From the NCBI GenBank assembly GCA_018882965.1, contig VEQY01000015.1, forward strand, positions 1 to 64,000: 64,000 nt of DNA, written 5' to 3'. Both the position numbers and the translations under genes were made by a program. The DNA is from Mycobacterium sp. (GTDB lineage: Bacteria > Actinomycetota > Actinomycetes > Mycobacteriales > Mycobacteriaceae). Positions 13,332 through 25,859 of this stretch are shown piece after piece. The stretch's first letter is position 1, and the number at the start of each line of letters is the position of its first letter. The notes under the pieces are model-generated. The model did not search any database and was not told the origin of the DNA. It saw nothing but the letters and a program-made list of their open reading frames with translations.

Positions 13332-14197
13332 GCCGGTCCGCTGCGCCGGGCGGTGACGAACCGCGGCCGCCCGCACAGGTCCCGATGCGACTCGACGCCG
13401 TCGAGGCACCGAGCGACCAGTTCGGCGGTTGCCTGCGCGGTGGTCTCGTCGTGTTCGACCGCCAGCAGACCGCCGGGCTTGAGTAGCCGTGCCGCGCACG
13501 CGACGACCGCGGTGATCACCTCCATGCCGTCCGGCCCGCCGAAGAGCGCATGGGCCGGGTCGTGCTGGGCGACCTCGGGTTCCAGTTCGGTGTCTACGGG
13601 CAGGTAGGGCGGGTTGGCCACCACCAGGTCGACCGACTCGGCCATCCCGGTCAGCAGGCCGGGATCGCGGACGTCGCCGGCCACGACGTTCACATTCACG
13701 GCACTGTTCACATTCACGGCACCCGACGCGGCGTTGCGGCGCGCGTACTCCAGCGCGGTCGGATCGTCGTCGACCGCGGTCACGCGGGCACCGGGAAGCC
13801 GGGACGCCAGCGCGATCGCCAGCGCGCCCGACCCGGTGCACAGGTCGACGATGACCGGGGCGCGCGGGAGGGTCTGGGTGAGCGCCCACTCCAGCAGCGA
13901 CTCGGTTTCCGGGCGGGGAATGAACACCCCCGGCCCCACCTCGACCTCGATCGGTCCGAAGGCGGCGGTGCCGGTGATGTGCTGCAGCGGAACCCGCTGC
14001 GCGCGCACCGCAACCGCCCGGCCGAACCGCTCGAAGAAATCCTCTGCCGGGCTGCCCAGCGCGAGCCGGCCTCGGCCGACGCCGCTCAGGTGCGCGGCCA
14101 GCAGCTCCGCGTCGGTTCGCGCACAGCGGACACCCGCTCGCGCCAGCACCGCGGCGGCGTCATCGATCGCCGCCCACAGCCTGTGCTGTGCGGTCAT
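13328..14197 (-). CDS. prmC: Peptide chain release factor N5-glutamine methyltransferase
   Basis: PrmC (HemK) methylates the GGQ glutamine of release factors using SAM. The 289-residue protein has an N-terminal helical domain, the SAM motif [15 protein letters not shown] and the catalytic NPPY motif in [13 protein letters not shown]. Overlaps of 4 bp with prfA upstream and sua5 downstream indicate tight coupling. Between the SAM domain strands a 6-residue duplication ([12 protein letters not shown]) comes from an 18-bp direct repeat. The frame is kept. Confidence 0.95.
   Translation of the reverse strand: MTAQHRLWAAIDDAAAVLARAGVRCARTDAELLAAHLSGVGRGRLALGSPAEDFFERFGRAVAVRAQRVPLQHITGTAAFGPIEVEVGPGVFIPRPETESLLEWALTQTLPRAPVIVDLCTGSGALAIALASRLPGARVTAVDDDPTALEYARRNAASGAVNVNSAVNVNVVAGDVRDPGLLTGMAESVDLVVANPPYLPVDTELEPEVAQHDPAHALFGGPDGMEVITAVVACAARLLKPGGLLAVEHDETTAQATAELVARCLDGVESHRDLCGRPRFVTARRSGPA
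13688..13723. repeat. 18-bp direct duplication inside prmC
   Basis: The 18-bp unit GTTCACATTCACGGCACT is repeated at once (13688-13705, 13706-13723), differing only at the last base. It adds six residues to a surface loop of PrmC without a frameshift and looks like a recent slippage event. Confidence 0.9.
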
Positions 14198-15270
14198 GCC
14201 CGCTGCAACCTGGACTGCTTGTCCGCGGCGGCCAGAGCATCGAGCAGATCATCGAGGTCGCCGTCGAGCACCTGGTCGAGGTTGTGCGCCTTGAACCCGA
14301 TGCGGTGGTCGGTGATGCGGTTCTCCGGGAAGTTGTAGGTGCGGATGCGCTCGCTGCGGTCGACGGTGCGGATCTGGCTGGCCCGGTCGGCCGACGCCTC
14401 GGCCAGCGCCTGCTCTTCGGCGAGCGCCTGCAGCCGGGCGGCCAGCACCTGCATGGCCCGCGTCTTGTTCTGCAGTTGCGAGCGTTCGTTCTGGCAGGTG
14501 ACCACGATGCCGGTCGGCAGATGGGTGATGCGCACCGCGGAGTCGGTGGTGTTCACACCCTGCCCGCCCTTGCCCGACGACCGGAAGACGTCGATGCGCA
14601 GGTCGGCCTCGTCGATGCTGACCTGTTCGACCTCGTCGGGTTCGGGGTAGACCAGCACGCCGGCCGCCGAGGTGTGCACCCGGCCCTGGGACTCGGTGAC
14701 CGGCACCCGCTGTACCCGGTGCACACCGCCCTCCCACTTCAACCGCGACCACACGCCGTCGGCGGAATCACCCTTGCCGGCGATGGCGAGGGTCGCCTCC
14801 TTGTAGCCGCCCAGATCGGAGAACGTCTCGTCGAGCACGGTCACCGCCCAGCCGTGACGCTCGGCGTAGCGGATGTACATCCGGGCCAGGTCGGCGGCGA
14901 ACAAGGCCGACTCCTCACCGCCCTCGCCGGACTTCACCTCCAGCACGATGTCGTCGCCGTCGTGCGGATCGCGGGGGGCGAGCATGTCGGTGAGTTGGTC
15001 GTCGAGGTCGGCGACGCGCGCCTCGAGTTCGGTCACCTCGTCGGCGAAGGATTCGTCGTCGACGGCCAGTTCCCGGGCGGCCTGCAGATCCCCGCGGGCG
15101 GTCTCCAGCTTGCGGTGGGTGGCCACGATCGGGGCCAGCTGGGCGAAGCGCCGTCCCACCCGCCGGGCGTTGCCGGTATCGCTGTGCAGCTCGGGGTCGG
15201 AGAGCTGGCGTTCGAGGTCGGCGTGCTCAGCCAGCACGGCGTCGATCGCCGTGGCGGGAGCGCTGGTCAC
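14194..15270 (-). CDS. prfA: Peptide chain release factor 1
   Basis: RF1 terminates translation at UAA and UAG. The 358-residue protein has the catalytic GGQ in [16 protein letters not shown] (about residues 230-245) and the anticodon-like PVT in [14 protein letters not shown], the PxT form that distinguishes RF1 from RF2. GTG at 15270 has AGAGAGGACG in front of it. It is followed by its modifying enzyme prmC with a 4-bp overlap. Confidence 0.97.
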   Translation of the reverse strand: MTSAPATAIDAVLAEHADLERQLSDPELHSDTGNARRVGRRFAQLAPIVATHRKLETARGDLQAARELAVDDESFADEVTELEARVADLDDQLTDMLAPRDPHDGDDIVLEVKSGEGGEESALFAADLARMYIRYAERHGWAVTVLDETFSDLGGYKEATLAIAGKGDSADGVWSRLKWEGGVHRVQRVPVTESQGRVHTSAAGVLVYPEPDEVEQVSIDEADLRIDVFRSSGKGGQGVNTTDSAVRITHLPTGIVVTCQNERSQLQNKTRAMQVLAARLQALAEEQALAEASADRASQIRTVDRSERIRTYNFPENRITDHRIGFKAHNLDQVLDGDLDDLLDALAAADKQSRLQRA

Positions 15271-15302
15271 CGTCCGTCCTCTCTGCCTGGCCCGAACGCA
15301 AA

Positions 15303-15343
15303 CCGACGCCCGGCCTCTCGCAGATGCGACAGACGGGCGTCGG
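15303..15343 (-). terminator. Stem-loop between rpmE and prfA
   Basis: A perfect 10-bp inverted repeat (CCGACGCCCG at 15303-15312, CGGGCGTCGG at 15334-15343) with a 21-nt loop lies just after the rpmE stop. On the minus strand the stem is followed by TTTGCGTT, a weak U-tract. It may terminate or attenuate rpmE transcription or act as leader structure for prfA. Confidence 0.55.
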
Positions 15344-15351
15344 CGGGGCGG

Positions 15352-15582
15352 CTAGTTGTCCGCGGCCTGATCGGTCTTGCGTTTGCCGTAGCGACGCTCG
15401 AAACGGGCGACGCGGCCGCCGCTGTCGAGAATCTTCTGCTTGCCGGTGTAGAAGGGGTGGCACTGCGAGCAGACCTCGGCCACGATGCGGCCGTTCTCCT
15501 TGGTGCTTCGGGTCTCGAACGAGTTGCCGCAGCCGCACACCACCGTGGTGTCGACGTAGGCGGGATGAATGCCGTTCTTCAT
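15352..15582 (-). CDS. rpmE: 50S ribosomal protein L31
   Basis: A 76-residue L31 with the zinc-binding C+ form: CGC near residues 16-18 and CSQC near 38-41. The start [14 protein letters not shown] is canonical. Mycobacteria usually also carry a zinc-free paralogue (rpmE2) under Zur control; this is the zinc-containing one, next to prfA as in M. tuberculosis (Rv1298). Confidence 0.97.
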   Translation of the reverse strand: MKNGIHPAYVDTTVVCGCGNSFETRSTKENGRIVAEVCSQCHPFYTGKQKILDSGGRVARFERRYGKRKTDQAADN

Positions 15583-15651
15583 GATGTCCTTTGCGGTTGG
15601 TCGTCCCCATTATGCCAGTTCAGCCGCTTCCGGCCCAAACGCCCTCGACCG

Positions 15652-17247
15652 TCAGCCCGGCGGGGCTGCCCGGTAGCCGCCCTCCGCAGTGCGGGACCAC
15701 AGCACCCCGGAGGGCACCTCGAGGGCCTGGGCGATCAGGGCGCGCTTGACGATCTTGTTGGTCGCGGTCACCGGAAGCTCATCGGTGATCCAGACGTGGC
15801 GCGGCCACGCCTTCGGTGAGAGGTCGGGCTGGCCCGCCAGGAACGCGCCCAGCTCGTCGGGGGTCAGCCGGGCGCCGTCGCGCAGGACCATCGCAGCCAT
15901 CACCGCGTCGCCCACCCGTTCGTCGGGGACGGCGTAGACCGCGACACGACTCACCGGCTCCAGCCGGTAGAGGATGCGCTCGATGGGTGCGGTGGCGAGG
16001 TTCTCTCCGTCCACCCGCAGCCAGTCCGAGGTGCGGCCGGCCAGGTAGATCCAGCCGTCGGCATCGCGGTAGGCCAGATCCCCCGACCAGTACATGCCGT
16101 GGCGCAATCGCTCACCGGTGGCGGCGGGGTCGTTGTAGTAGCCCTGAAAAAGACCGGCGCCGGTGGTGTTGACGATCTCTCCGATCGCCTGATCGGGGTT
16201 GGTCAGCGCGCCGTTCGCGTCGAACTCCGCCGGGGGGCACTCGGTGAGCGTCTCCGGGTTGAAGATCGTCACCCCGGGGAATCCGCGGCCCACCGAACCC
16301 GGCGGGCAGTCGCCGTCGCGCGTGATGATCACCGCGCCCTCGGTGGAACCGAACCCGTCCCACACCGTGCACCCGAAGCGTCGGCTGAATTCGGCGATGT
16401 CGCGCTCGGTGGCCTCGTTACCGAAGGCCACCCGCAGCAGGTTGTCACCTTCGCCGGGATGCTCGGGAGTCGCCAGCACGTACGCCAGCGGCTTGCCCAC
16501 GTAGTTCAGGTAGGTCACGCCGTAGCGCCGAAGATCGCCCAGCAGACCCGTGGCCGAAAACGTCGCCGGTGCCATCGCCGCACCGGCCGCCACCGCCACC
16601 GACCAGCCCGCCAGCACGGCGTTGGAGTGAAACAGCGGCATCGACAGGTAGCACACGTCCTGCGGCGTGATCGAGAACCGCTGCACCAGTGCCGTTCCCG
16701 AGAACGGGATCATCAGGTGCGGGACCTGTACGGCTTTGGGTTCGCCGCTCGTTCCGGAGGTGAAGATCAGCATGAAGGTGTCGGTCGGACGCACTTCGCG
16801 GTGCGGAACGAGCTCCCCCGCCGCGAACCCTCCCGAGTCGACGTCGATCACCTGCACGCCGGGCAGGTGCAGTCCGCCGAGCAGGCCGCGGTGGGCGCTG
16901 TCGGTGAGCAGGATCTGGCAGTCGGCGGTGGCGATGTCGCGGGCGAGGCCTTCGCCGCGGCGGGTGGTGTTGATACCGCACAGCACATAGCCGCCCAGCC
17001 CGGCGGCCGCCATCGCGACGAGCATCTGCGGGGTGTTGCCGAGCAGGGTGCCGACGTGCAGCGGCCGCTGGGGATCGGCCAGGGCGATCAGCGCCGCGGC
17101 CTGGTGCGCGGCGTCGGTGAGATGCTCACGCCAGGTCCACACCCGGTCGCCGTATTTGACCGCCGGTGCGGCGTCGTCGGCACGCTCGCGCAACAGCTGC
17201 TGCACGGTGCCGGGCGGGTTGGGCGCGCTAACGTTCGCCTGCCGCAC
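15652..17247 (-). CDS. FadD1/FadD17-like acyl-CoA synthetase
   Basis: This 531-residue ANL-superfamily enzyme activates a carboxylic acid (fatty or sterol-side-chain-like) with ATP and loads it on CoA. It has the P-loop-like motif IFTSGTSGEPKAV (about residues 162-174), the GFGSTEG motif, YWSGDLAYRD and the C-terminal lysine in TNKIVKRAL. The overall pattern (PLFHSNAVLAGW, YVGKPLAYVLATPE) resembles FadD17 and FadD1 of M. tuberculosis, so the substrate may be a steroid intermediate or fatty acid; this is inferred. GTG at 17247 overlaps the preceding DUF2256 gene by 20 bp. Confidence 0.88.
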   Translation of the reverse strand: MRQANVSAPNPPGTVQQLLRERADDAAPAVKYGDRVWTWREHLTDAAHQAAALIALADPQRPLHVGTLLGNTPQMLVAMAAAGLGGYVLCGINTTRRGEGLARDIATADCQILLTDSAHRGLLGGLHLPGVQVIDVDSGGFAAGELVPHREVRPTDTFMLIFTSGTSGEPKAVQVPHLMIPFSGTALVQRFSITPQDVCYLSMPLFHSNAVLAGWSVAVAAGAAMAPATFSATGLLGDLRRYGVTYLNYVGKPLAYVLATPEHPGEGDNLLRVAFGNEATERDIAEFSRRFGCTVWDGFGSTEGAVIITRDGDCPPGSVGRGFPGVTIFNPETLTECPPAEFDANGALTNPDQAIGEIVNTTGAGLFQGYYNDPAATGERLRHGMYWSGDLAYRDADGWIYLAGRTSDWLRVDGENLATAPIERILYRLEPVSRVAVYAVPDERVGDAVMAAMVLRDGARLTPDELGAFLAGQPDLSPKAWPRHVWITDELPVTATNKIVKRALIAQALEVPSGVLWSRTAEGGYRAAPPG

Positions 17248-17410
17248 GAGAGCGCGCCGACGTTCGTGTGGCCCGGGCGGCGCGGCGGCAGGCGTCCGAG
17301 CAGTACTTCACCTCAGCCCAGTTCTTGGCCCAGCGCTTCCGCCAGCTCATCGGCCGCCCGCAGTGCAGGCACGGCTTGGCGGGCAGATTCGCCTTGTTGC
17401 CCTTGAACAC
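17228..17410 (-). CDS. DUF2256 small zinc-ribbon protein
   Basis: This 60-residue basic protein has a CxxC pair (PCLHCGRP, about residues 13-20), a WRKRWAKNWAEVKYCSDACR core and an Arg/Ala-rich tail: the DUF2256 family. The four cysteines suggest a bound zinc ion. The function is unknown; the basic tail suggests nucleic-acid contact. It begins 3 bp after the rho stop and overlaps the acyl-CoA synthetase start, so all three are probably on one transcript. Confidence 0.85.
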   Translation of the reverse strand: MFKGNKANLPAKPCLHCGRPMSWRKRWAKNWAEVKYCSDACRRAARATRTSARSRAAGER

Positions 17411-17413
17411 AGG

Positions 17414-19012
17414 TCAGTCGGCGTCCATCGGGTTCGGCGCGGTCTTGGAGACCTGGACCAGGAACTCGTAGTTGTTCTTGGTCTTTCGCAACTGGCTCAT
17501 CAGCAGGTCGATGGCCTGATGGGAGTCCAGGCCGCTGAGCACCCGGCGCAACTTGTGCACCACCGAGAACTCGTCGGGTGACAGGAGCAGTTCGTCCTTT
17601 CGGGTGCCCGACGGGTTGACGTCCACGGCCGGGAACACGCGCCGCTCGGCGATCTTGCGGTCCAGCTTGAGCTCGGCGTTACCGGTTCCCTTGAACTCCT
17701 CGAAGATCACCGTGTCGCCGGTCGAGCCGGTCTCCACCATCGCGGTGGCGATGATGGTCAGCGATCCGCCGTCCTCGATGTTGCGCGCCGCGCCCAGGAA
17801 GCGCTTCGGCGGGTACAGCGCGGTGGAGTCCACGCCGCCGGAGAGGATGCGGCCCGACGCCGGTGAGGCGTTGTTATAGGCGCGGCCGAGGCGGGTGATC
17901 GAGTCCAGCAGCACCACGACGTCGCGGCCCTGCTCGACCAGACGCTTGGCTCGCTCGATGGCGAGTTCGGCGACCGTGGTGTGGTCGGACGGCGGACGGT
18001 CGAAGGTCGAGGCGATGACCTCACCTTTGACCGAGCGCTGCATGTCGGTGACCTCCTCGGGGCGTTCGTCGACGAGGACGACCATGAGGTGGCATTCGGG
18101 ATTGTTTCTGGTGATCGCGTTGGCGATGTCCTGCAGGATGGTCGTCTTGCCGGCTTTGGGCGGCGAGACGATCAGCGCGCGCTGGCCCTTGCCGATCGGC
18201 ATGATCAGGTCGATCACGCGGGTGGTCAGCCGTTCGGGGGTGGTCTCCAGGCGGAGGCGCTGGTTCGGGTAGAGCGGGGTGAGCTTGCCGAACTCCGGAC
18301 GGTTGCGGGCGTCCTCGACCGGGCCGCCGTTGATCGTGTCCAACCGCACCAGCGGGTTGAACTTCTGGCGCTGGTTGGCCGCCTCGCCCTCGCGGGGCAT
18401 ACGGACCGCGCCGGTGAGGGCGTCACCACGACGCAGACCGTTCTTGCGGACCATGTTCATTGAGACGTAGACGTCGTTCGGGCCGGGCAGATACCCGGAG
18501 GTGCGCACGAAGGCGTAGTTGTCCAGCACGTCGAGAATGCCGGCCACCGGCTGGATGACGTCGTCTTCGCGCAGTTCGGTGTCCGCGCCGCCCTCGCCGC
18601 CGACCCGCTCGCCGCGACGGCGGCGGTCGCGGAACCGTCGTCCGCGCCGACCACCGCGGCCCTCGCCGTCGTCGTCACGGCCCTGCTGGCCGGACTCGCC
18701 GGACTGGGTGGCGGGCGTGCGCTCCGCGGCCGGCTCGACGGGCGCTTCGGACTCCTCGCCCCTGGGGGCTTTCGCGGGCTGGCGGCCGGACTCCGGACCG
18801 GACCCGCCCCCCTTGGTGTCCTGAATCGCAGCGATCAGCTCGTTCTTGCGCATCCCCGAGGCGCCCTTGACGCCCACCCGGTTGGCCAGCGCCCGCAGTT
18901 CGGGCAGGACCATGGTGGCCAGCGAGCCGTCGGATCCTTCGGAAGCCACGGCCACCGCAGATTCGGCTGCCGGGGTGCGGTCGTCTACCGCGATGAGGTC
19001 CGTTTCGGTCAC
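17414..19012 (-). CDS. rho: Transcription termination factor Rho
   Basis: Rho is the hexameric RNA helicase that terminates transcription. The 532-residue protein has the N-terminal helix-extended-loop domain, a low-complexity Arg/Gly/Glu-rich insert (about residues 65-140) typical of actinobacterial Rho, the cold-shock-like RNA-binding domain and the RecA-type motor with P-loop SPPKAGKTTIL and VLVDERPEEVTDM. The insert is shorter than in M. tuberculosis Rho (602 aa). The mycobacterial enzyme is naturally weakly sensitive to bicyclomycin. GTG at 19012 has AGAAAGGAATT in front. Confidence 0.97.
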   Translation of the reverse strand: MTETDLIAVDDRTPAAESAVAVASEGSDGSLATMVLPELRALANRVGVKGASGMRKNELIAAIQDTKGGGSGPESGRQPAKAPRGEESEAPVEPAAERTPATQSGESGQQGRDDDGEGRGGRRGRRFRDRRRRGERVGGEGGADTELREDDVIQPVAGILDVLDNYAFVRTSGYLPGPNDVYVSMNMVRKNGLRRGDALTGAVRMPREGEAANQRQKFNPLVRLDTINGGPVEDARNRPEFGKLTPLYPNQRLRLETTPERLTTRVIDLIMPIGKGQRALIVSPPKAGKTTILQDIANAITRNNPECHLMVVLVDERPEEVTDMQRSVKGEVIASTFDRPPSDHTTVAELAIERAKRLVEQGRDVVVLLDSITRLGRAYNNASPASGRILSGGVDSTALYPPKRFLGAARNIEDGGSLTIIATAMVETGSTGDTVIFEEFKGTGNAELKLDRKIAERRVFPAVDVNPSGTRKDELLLSPDEFSVVHKLRRVLSGLDSHQAIDLLMSQLRKTKNNYEFLVQVSKTAPNPMDAD

Positions 19013-19027
19013 GGAATTCCTTTCTCT

Positions 19028-19048
19028 CCCCGCGTTCGTTCAGCGGGG
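19028..19048 (-). promoter_or_regulatory. Hairpin in the rho leader next to the ribosome binding site
   Basis: The inverted repeat CCCCGC (19028-19033) / GCGGGG (19043-19048) forms a 6-bp GC stem with a 9-nt loop. In the rho mRNA it ends only a few nt upstream of the AGAAAGGAATT ribosome binding site. It could modulate rho translation. rho is autoregulated in other bacteria; involvement of this hairpin is inference. Confidence 0.5.
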
Positions 19049-19241
19049 TTTTCGGCGCTCAGCTTGAGTTTTCGCCGAGCACGGATCACCGTCGTCTGTG
19101 CCAAGTGTTGCCGCGGAAGGCCAGGGAGCCGTGATGTCGGCCCGCTGGTTACACGCGAGGACCTGAAGAAGAACTGGTGATCGTTGGTGATCGTCCTAGT
19201 GTCGGCGCAGTGGAAATCGCTGCGGTTGCTGGACGTCCCCG

Positions 19242-19270
19242 AGGATAGCCGTCCAAACCGTCGGAAGCAA
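19242..19270 (-). promoter_or_regulatory. Probable rho promoter (-35 TTGCTT, 17 nt, -10 TATCCT)
   Basis: On the minus strand TTGCTT (19270-19265) and TATCCT (19247-19242) are spaced by 17 nt. A start near 19235 would give rho a 5' leader of about 220 nt. The 335-bp interval 19013-19347 between rho and thrB holds this promoter, the leader hairpin and a 12-bp tandem repeat. I see no gene in it. Confidence 0.6.
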
Positions 19271-19322
19271 GAAAGCCATGCGCGGCGCGTACGCGGGTGG
19301 TGCGGAAGTTGTGACAATCCTC

Positions 19323-21387
<2,065 letters not shown>

Positions 21388-21391
<4 letters not shown>

Positions 21392-22728
21392 TCGCTGGTG
21401 CCCTCCAACCGCAGGACACTGTCGATCCGCTCGACGACATCCAGATCACGAAGGGCAGCAACGGTTTCCGACAGCGCGGCATCGGTGGCCCGGTGGGTCA
21501 CCACCACGATGCGCGCACCACTGGGCGCGCCGCCGTTGTCGGTGAGACCTTCCTGGCGGACTTCGGCGATGCTGACCTCGCGCTTGGCGAATTCGGCAGC
21601 CACCGCCGACAGCACGCCGGGCCGGTCCTTGACGGTCATGCTCACGTAGTAGCGGGTCGGCACGACGCCCACCGGGGCGATCGGCAGGCGGGCATACTTG
21701 GACTCCCGCGGCCCGCGTCCGCCCTGCACCCGGTTGCGCGCGGCCATGACCACATCGCCCATGACCGCCGAGGCGGTCGGGTTGCCACCCGCACCCTGCC
21801 CGTAGAACATCAGCCTGCCGGCGGCCTCGGCCTCGACCACGACGGCGTTGAAGGCGCCATTGACCGTGGCCAACGGGTGGCTGAGCGGAACGAGCGCCGG
21901 ATAGACGCGCGCCGAAACCCGTTGCTGACCATCGGATGTGGTGATCCGCTCGCAGATCGCCAGCAGTTTGATCGTGCACCCGAGCGCCCGGGCGGCCTGG
22001 AAGTCGGCCGGCGTGACCTTGGATATTCCCTCGCGGTAGACGTCGTCGGCGGTGATCCGGGTGTGGAAGGCGATGGAGGCCAGGATCGCCGCCTTGGCGG
22101 CCGCGTCGTAACCCTCGACGTCGGCGGTGGGGTCGGCCTCGGCGTAGCCGAGCGCACTGGCTTCGGCGAGCGCACTGGCGTAGTCGGCGCCGGTCGCAGC
22201 CATCTCGCTCAAGATGTAGTTGGTGGTGCCGTTGACGATCCCGGCCACCCGAAGCACGGTGTCTCCGGCCAGCGACTGGGTGAGCGGCCGGATGACGGGA
22301 ATCGCCCCGGCCACCGCGGCTTCGAAGTACAGGTCGACGTGGGCCTGCTCGGCGGCCTGCGCCAGTTCGCCGGTGGACTGCGCCAGCAGTGCCTTGTTGG
22401 CGGTGACCACCGACTTACCGCCCTCGAGGGCGGCCAGGATCGCCTTACGCGCCGGCTCGACCGGACCCATCAGCTCGACGACGATGTCGACGTCGTCGCG
22501 GGAGACCAGCTCCTCGACGTTGTCGGTCACCATCCCGGCGGGCAGCCCCCGGTCGCCGGTGAGGTGGCGCACGGCGACACCGCGCAGCTCGAGCGGCGCG
22601 CCGATCCGCGCGGCCAGGTCCGCGGCACTGTCTTCGATGATCCGGACCACTTCCCGGCCGACGTTGCCCAGGCCCAGCACGGCGACGCCGACCGGGGCGA
22701 TCGGCTTCTCGCCTGAGTCAGCGGCCAT
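21388..22728 (-). CDS. hom: Homoserine dehydrogenase
   Basis: This 446-residue enzyme reduces aspartate semialdehyde to homoserine with NAD(P)H. It has the Rossmann motif [11 protein letters not shown] (about residues 18-28), the catalytic [11 protein letters not shown] and [26 protein letters not shown] substrate region, and a C-terminal ACT domain (from about 355, [16 protein letters not shown]) for threonine feedback. The ribosome binding site GAGGTGA precedes the ATG. It lies 3 bp after lysA. Confidence 0.96.
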
Positions 22729-22731
22729 CGT

Positions 22732-24156
22732 TCACCTCACCTCCAGACTGAGTAAATCCTCGACGGTCTCTCGCCGCAGGATCACCCGGGCACGGCCGTC
22801 ACGGACTGCGACGACCGCCGGACGCCCGATCAGGTTGTAGCGGCTGGACATCGAATAGCAGTACGCACCCGTGGCGGCGACGGCGAGCAGATCTCCGGGC
22901 GCGACGTCGTCGGGCACCCACGTGTCTCGGACCACGATGTCGCCGGTCTCACAGTGCTTTCCGACGATGCGGGCCAATCGCGGTGCAGCCGCGCCGGCAC
23001 GGGAGACCAGCCGCACGTCGTACTCCGCGCCGTAGAGCGCGGTGCGGATGTTGTCACTCATACCGCCGTCGACACTGATGTAGCGACGGTGCGCGCCCGC
23101 CCCGATCGCGACGTCCTTGACGGTGCCCACCTCGTAGAGCGAGATGGTCCCCGGTCCCACGATCGCCCGGCCGGGTTCGACGAGCAGTCGCGGCACGGGC
23201 AGCCCGGCCGCCTCGGCCTCGGCACGCAGGATCGCCTGCAGTTTGGAGGCCAACTCGGCCACCGGTGGCGGGTCGTCCTGCGGCAGGTAGGCGATTCCGA
23301 AGCCGCCGCCGAGGTCGATGGTGGACAGGTCGCGGGTGCGCTCGGCACCGAACTCCGCCACCACCGCGCGCAGCAGTCCGATCACGCGCCGAGCGGCCAG
23401 TTCGAATCCGCCGACGTCGAAGATCTGCGACCCGATGTGGCTGTGCAGGCCGACCAGTCGTAAATGCGCACTGTCGAGCACCCGCCGCACCGCCGCCATG
23501 GCGTCTCCCCCGGCCAGCGACAGCCCGAACTTCTGGTCCTCGTGGGCGGTGGCGATGTACTCGTGGGTGTGCGCCTCGACGCCGACCGTCACCCGCACCA
23601 TCACGTCTTGCACGGCCCCGGCTCCGAGTTCCTCGGCTGCCACCGCCTCAAGCCGGTCGATCTCCTCTGCGGAGTCGATCACCACACAACCGACCCCCGA
23701 CTTCACCGCCGCGGTCAGTTCGCCTACGGATTTGTTGTTGCCGTGCAACGCAATCCGCTCGGGGGGGAAGCCGGCGTGCAGTGCGACCGCAAGCTCGCCA
23801 CCACTGGCGACGTCCATCGACAATCCCTCGTCGTCGACCCAGCGGGCTAACTCACCGCAGAGGAACGCCTTGGCCGCGTAGTGCACGTTCTCCCCGCCGA
23901 AGGCGGCAGCCATCTCGCGGCAGCGGCTGCGGAAGTCGTCCTCGTCGATCACGAACAGCGGCGTGCCGTACTGGGCGGCCAGGTCGGTCACCGCCACACC
24001 TGCGATCCGCACCACGCCGTCATCGCCTCGGGTGAGGTTGCGCGGCCACACGTTGGGTGCCAGCGCGAGGGCCTCGGCGGCGGTCGCCGGCCGCGGCGGC
24101 AGGCCACCGAGGTGGATCGCCTCGGCGTGCCGCGGACCGGCCGGGTGGACGTTCAC
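22732..24156 (-). CDS. lysA: Diaminopimelate decarboxylase
   Basis: LysA decarboxylates meso-DAP to lysine. This 474-residue fold-type III PLP enzyme has the PLP lysine in [10 protein letters not shown], the HGNNKS loop, [12 protein letters not shown], and the active-site-forming [10 protein letters not shown] near the C-terminus. GTG at 24156 overlaps the argS stop by 4 bp and gives the length seen in rapid growers; the M. tuberculosis protein is shorter at the N-terminus. A second start near residue 29 is possible. Confidence 0.94.
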   Translation of the reverse strand: MNVHPAGPRHAEAIHLGGLPPRPATAAEALALAPNVWPRNLTRGDDGVVRIAGVAVTDLAAQYGTPLFVIDEDDFRSRCREMAAAFGGENVHYAAKAFLCGELARWVDDEGLSMDVASGGELAVALHAGFPPERIALHGNNKSVGELTAAVKSGVGCVVIDSAEEIDRLEAVAAEELGAGAVQDVMVRVTVGVEAHTHEYIATAHEDQKFGLSLAGGDAMAAVRRVLDSAHLRLVGLHSHIGSQIFDVGGFELAARRVIGLLRAVVAEFGAERTRDLSTIDLGGGFGIAYLPQDDPPPVAELASKLQAILRAEAEAAGLPVPRLLVEPGRAIVGPGTISLYEVGTVKDVAIGAGAHRRYISVDGGMSDNIRTALYGAEYDVRLVSRAGAAAPRLARIVGKHCETGDIVVRDTWVPDDVAPGDLLAVAATGAYCYSMSSRYNLIGRPAVVAVRDGRARVILRRETVEDLLSLEVR

Positions 24157-25805
24157 ATCCGCTCCGGGGCGCTCACGCCCAGGATCGCCAGACCGTTGGC
24201 GATCACCCGGCGGGTGGCCTCGCACAGCGCCAGCCGTGCACGGTGCAGATCCCCGGGTTGTTCGTCACCCTGGGGCAGCACCCGGTTGGAGTCGTAGAAC
24301 CGGTGGTAGTCGCCGGCGAGGTCTTCCAGGTAGCGGCACACCCGGTGCGGTTCGCGCAGGGCGGCCGCGGCCTGCAGCACCCGGGGGTACTCGCCGAGGT
24401 TGCGGATCAGCGTGCCCTCTTTGTCGTGGCTGAGCAGTTCGAGGCGCGCGGTGTCGGGCGCGAGTCCCAGTTCGGCGGCATTGCGCGCCAGCGCGCACAG
24501 CCGGGCGTGGGCGTACTGCACGTAGTAGACGGGGTTCTCCGCCGAGGCCGAGGACCACAGCTCGAGGTCGATGTCGATCGGGGTGTCCACCGAGGAGCGG
24601 GTCAGTGCGTAGCGCGCGGCGTCGACCCCGATCGCCTCGACCAGATCGTCGAGGGTGATCACCGTGCCCGCACGCTTGCTCATCCGCACCGGCTGACCGT
24701 CACGGACGAGGTTGACCATCTGCCCGATCAGCACCTCCACGGTGTCAGGGTCATCACCGAGGGCAGCCGCAGCGGCCTTGAGCCGGGCGATGTAGCCGTG
24801 ATGGTCCGCGCCGAGCATGTAGATGCACAGGTCGAATCCGCGCTCACGCTTGTCCAGGTAGTAGGCCAGATCCCCGGCGATGTAGGCCGGCGTGCCGTCG
24901 CTCTTGATGACGACGCGGTCCTTGTCGTCACCGAATGCGGTCGTGCGCAACCAGGTCGCGCCGTCCGCGGAATAGACCGCACCGGTCTCGCGCAGTTTCG
25001 CGATGGCCTGCTCCACCCGGCCGGTGGTGTGCATCGAGTCTTCGTGGGTGTAGACGTCGAAGTCGGTGCCGAATTCGTGCAGCGACGCCTTGATGTGGTT
25101 GAACATCAACTCCACGCCGATCGAGCGGAAGGTCTCGCGCTGCTCGGTCGTCGGCAGGCCCAGCGCGTCGGGAGCCTTCGTCAGCACCTGCTCGGCGATG
25201 TCGGCGATGTAGTCGCCGGCGTATCCGTCCTCGGGAGTGGGCGCGCCGCTGGCGGCGGCGATCAGCGAGTTGACGAAGCGGTCGATCTGCGCGCCGTGGT
25301 CGTTGAAGTAGTACTCCCGCACCACCTGCGCGCCCTGGGAACTCAGCAGCCGGCCCAGGGCGTCGCCGACGGCCGCCCATCGGGTGCCGCCGATGTGGAT
25401 GGGGCCGGTCGGGTTGGCCGAGACGAATTCGAGGTTGATCCGCCTGCCGCCGAGCAACCCGGAGTGCCCGTAGGAATCCCCGGCGCTCACGATGTCGGCG
25501 ACGATGCGGCCCTGTGCGGAGGCCTCGATGCGCAGGTTGACGAAACCCGGCCCGGCGACCTCGGCGGCGGCGATGCCGTCGGCGGCGGTGAGCGCCTCGG
25601 CCAGCCAGCCGGCCAACTCCCGGGGGTTCACCCCCGCCTTCTTGCCGACCTGGAGAGCCACGTTGGTGGCGTAGTCGCCGTGCTCGGGGTTGCGCGGCCG
25701 CTCGACGGTGACCTCGGCGGGCAGCGTCGCCGGATCCAGGCCGTGCTGGGTCAGCACCGCGGCGGCGGTGCTGTTGACCAACTCAGCCAGGTCAGCGGGG
25801 GTCAC
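24153..25805 (-). CDS. argS: Arginyl-tRNA synthetase
   Basis: This 550-residue class I synthetase has the N-terminal Add1 domain, the HIGH-type signature [20 protein letters not shown] (about residues 131-150), and the C-terminal DALR anticodon-binding domain. The KMSK-equivalent is MSKRAG. GTG at 25805 starts the operon. It faces a tRNA-Arg gene transcribed from the opposite strand, a conserved mycobacterial arrangement. Confidence 0.96.
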   Translation of the reverse strand: MTPADLAELVNSTAAAVLTQHGLDPATLPAEVTVERPRNPEHGDYATNVALQVGKKAGVNPRELAGWLAEALTAADGIAAAEVAGPGFVNLRIEASAQGRIVADIVSAGDSYGHSGLLGGRRINLEFVSANPTGPIHIGGTRWAAVGDALGRLLSSQGAQVVREYYFNDHGAQIDRFVNSLIAAASGAPTPEDGYAGDYIADIAEQVLTKAPDALGLPTTEQRETFRSIGVELMFNHIKASLHEFGTDFDVYTHEDSMHTTGRVEQAIAKLRETGAVYSADGATWLRTTAFGDDKDRVVIKSDGTPAYIAGDLAYYLDKRERGFDLCIYMLGADHHGYIARLKAAAAALGDDPDTVEVLIGQMVNLVRDGQPVRMSKRAGTVITLDDLVEAIGVDAARYALTRSSVDTPIDIDLELWSSASAENPVYYVQYAHARLCALARNAAELGLAPDTARLELLSHDKEGTLIRNLGEYPRVLQAAAALREPHRVCRYLEDLAGDYHRFYDSNRVLPQGDEQPGDLHRARLALCEATRRVIANGLAILGVSAPERM

Positions 25806-25813
25806 GGGGGTTC

Positions 25814-25830
25814 ATCCTATGCGTTAGGCT
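25814..25830. promoter_or_regulatory. Overlapping divergent -10 elements for argS and tRNA-Arg
   Basis: In the 54-bp gap a minus-strand TAGGAT (25819-25814) lies 9 bp before the argS GTG, implying a nearly leaderless argS mRNA. A plus-strand TAGGCT (25825-25830) lies 29 bp before the tRNA. No clear -35 boxes can be assigned. The two start regions abut, so transcription of synthetase and substrate tRNA may interfere with or balance each other (inference). Confidence 0.45.
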
Positions 25831-25859
25831 TGGTCAGCCCGACGGCGCAGCAACCCTGC

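Noticed and set aside
12678..13889. 403-residue frame with a long N-terminal extension on the Sua5-like gene
   Set aside because: The extra ~186 residues are the shadow of prmC; the family start [12 protein letters not shown] lies at 13331.
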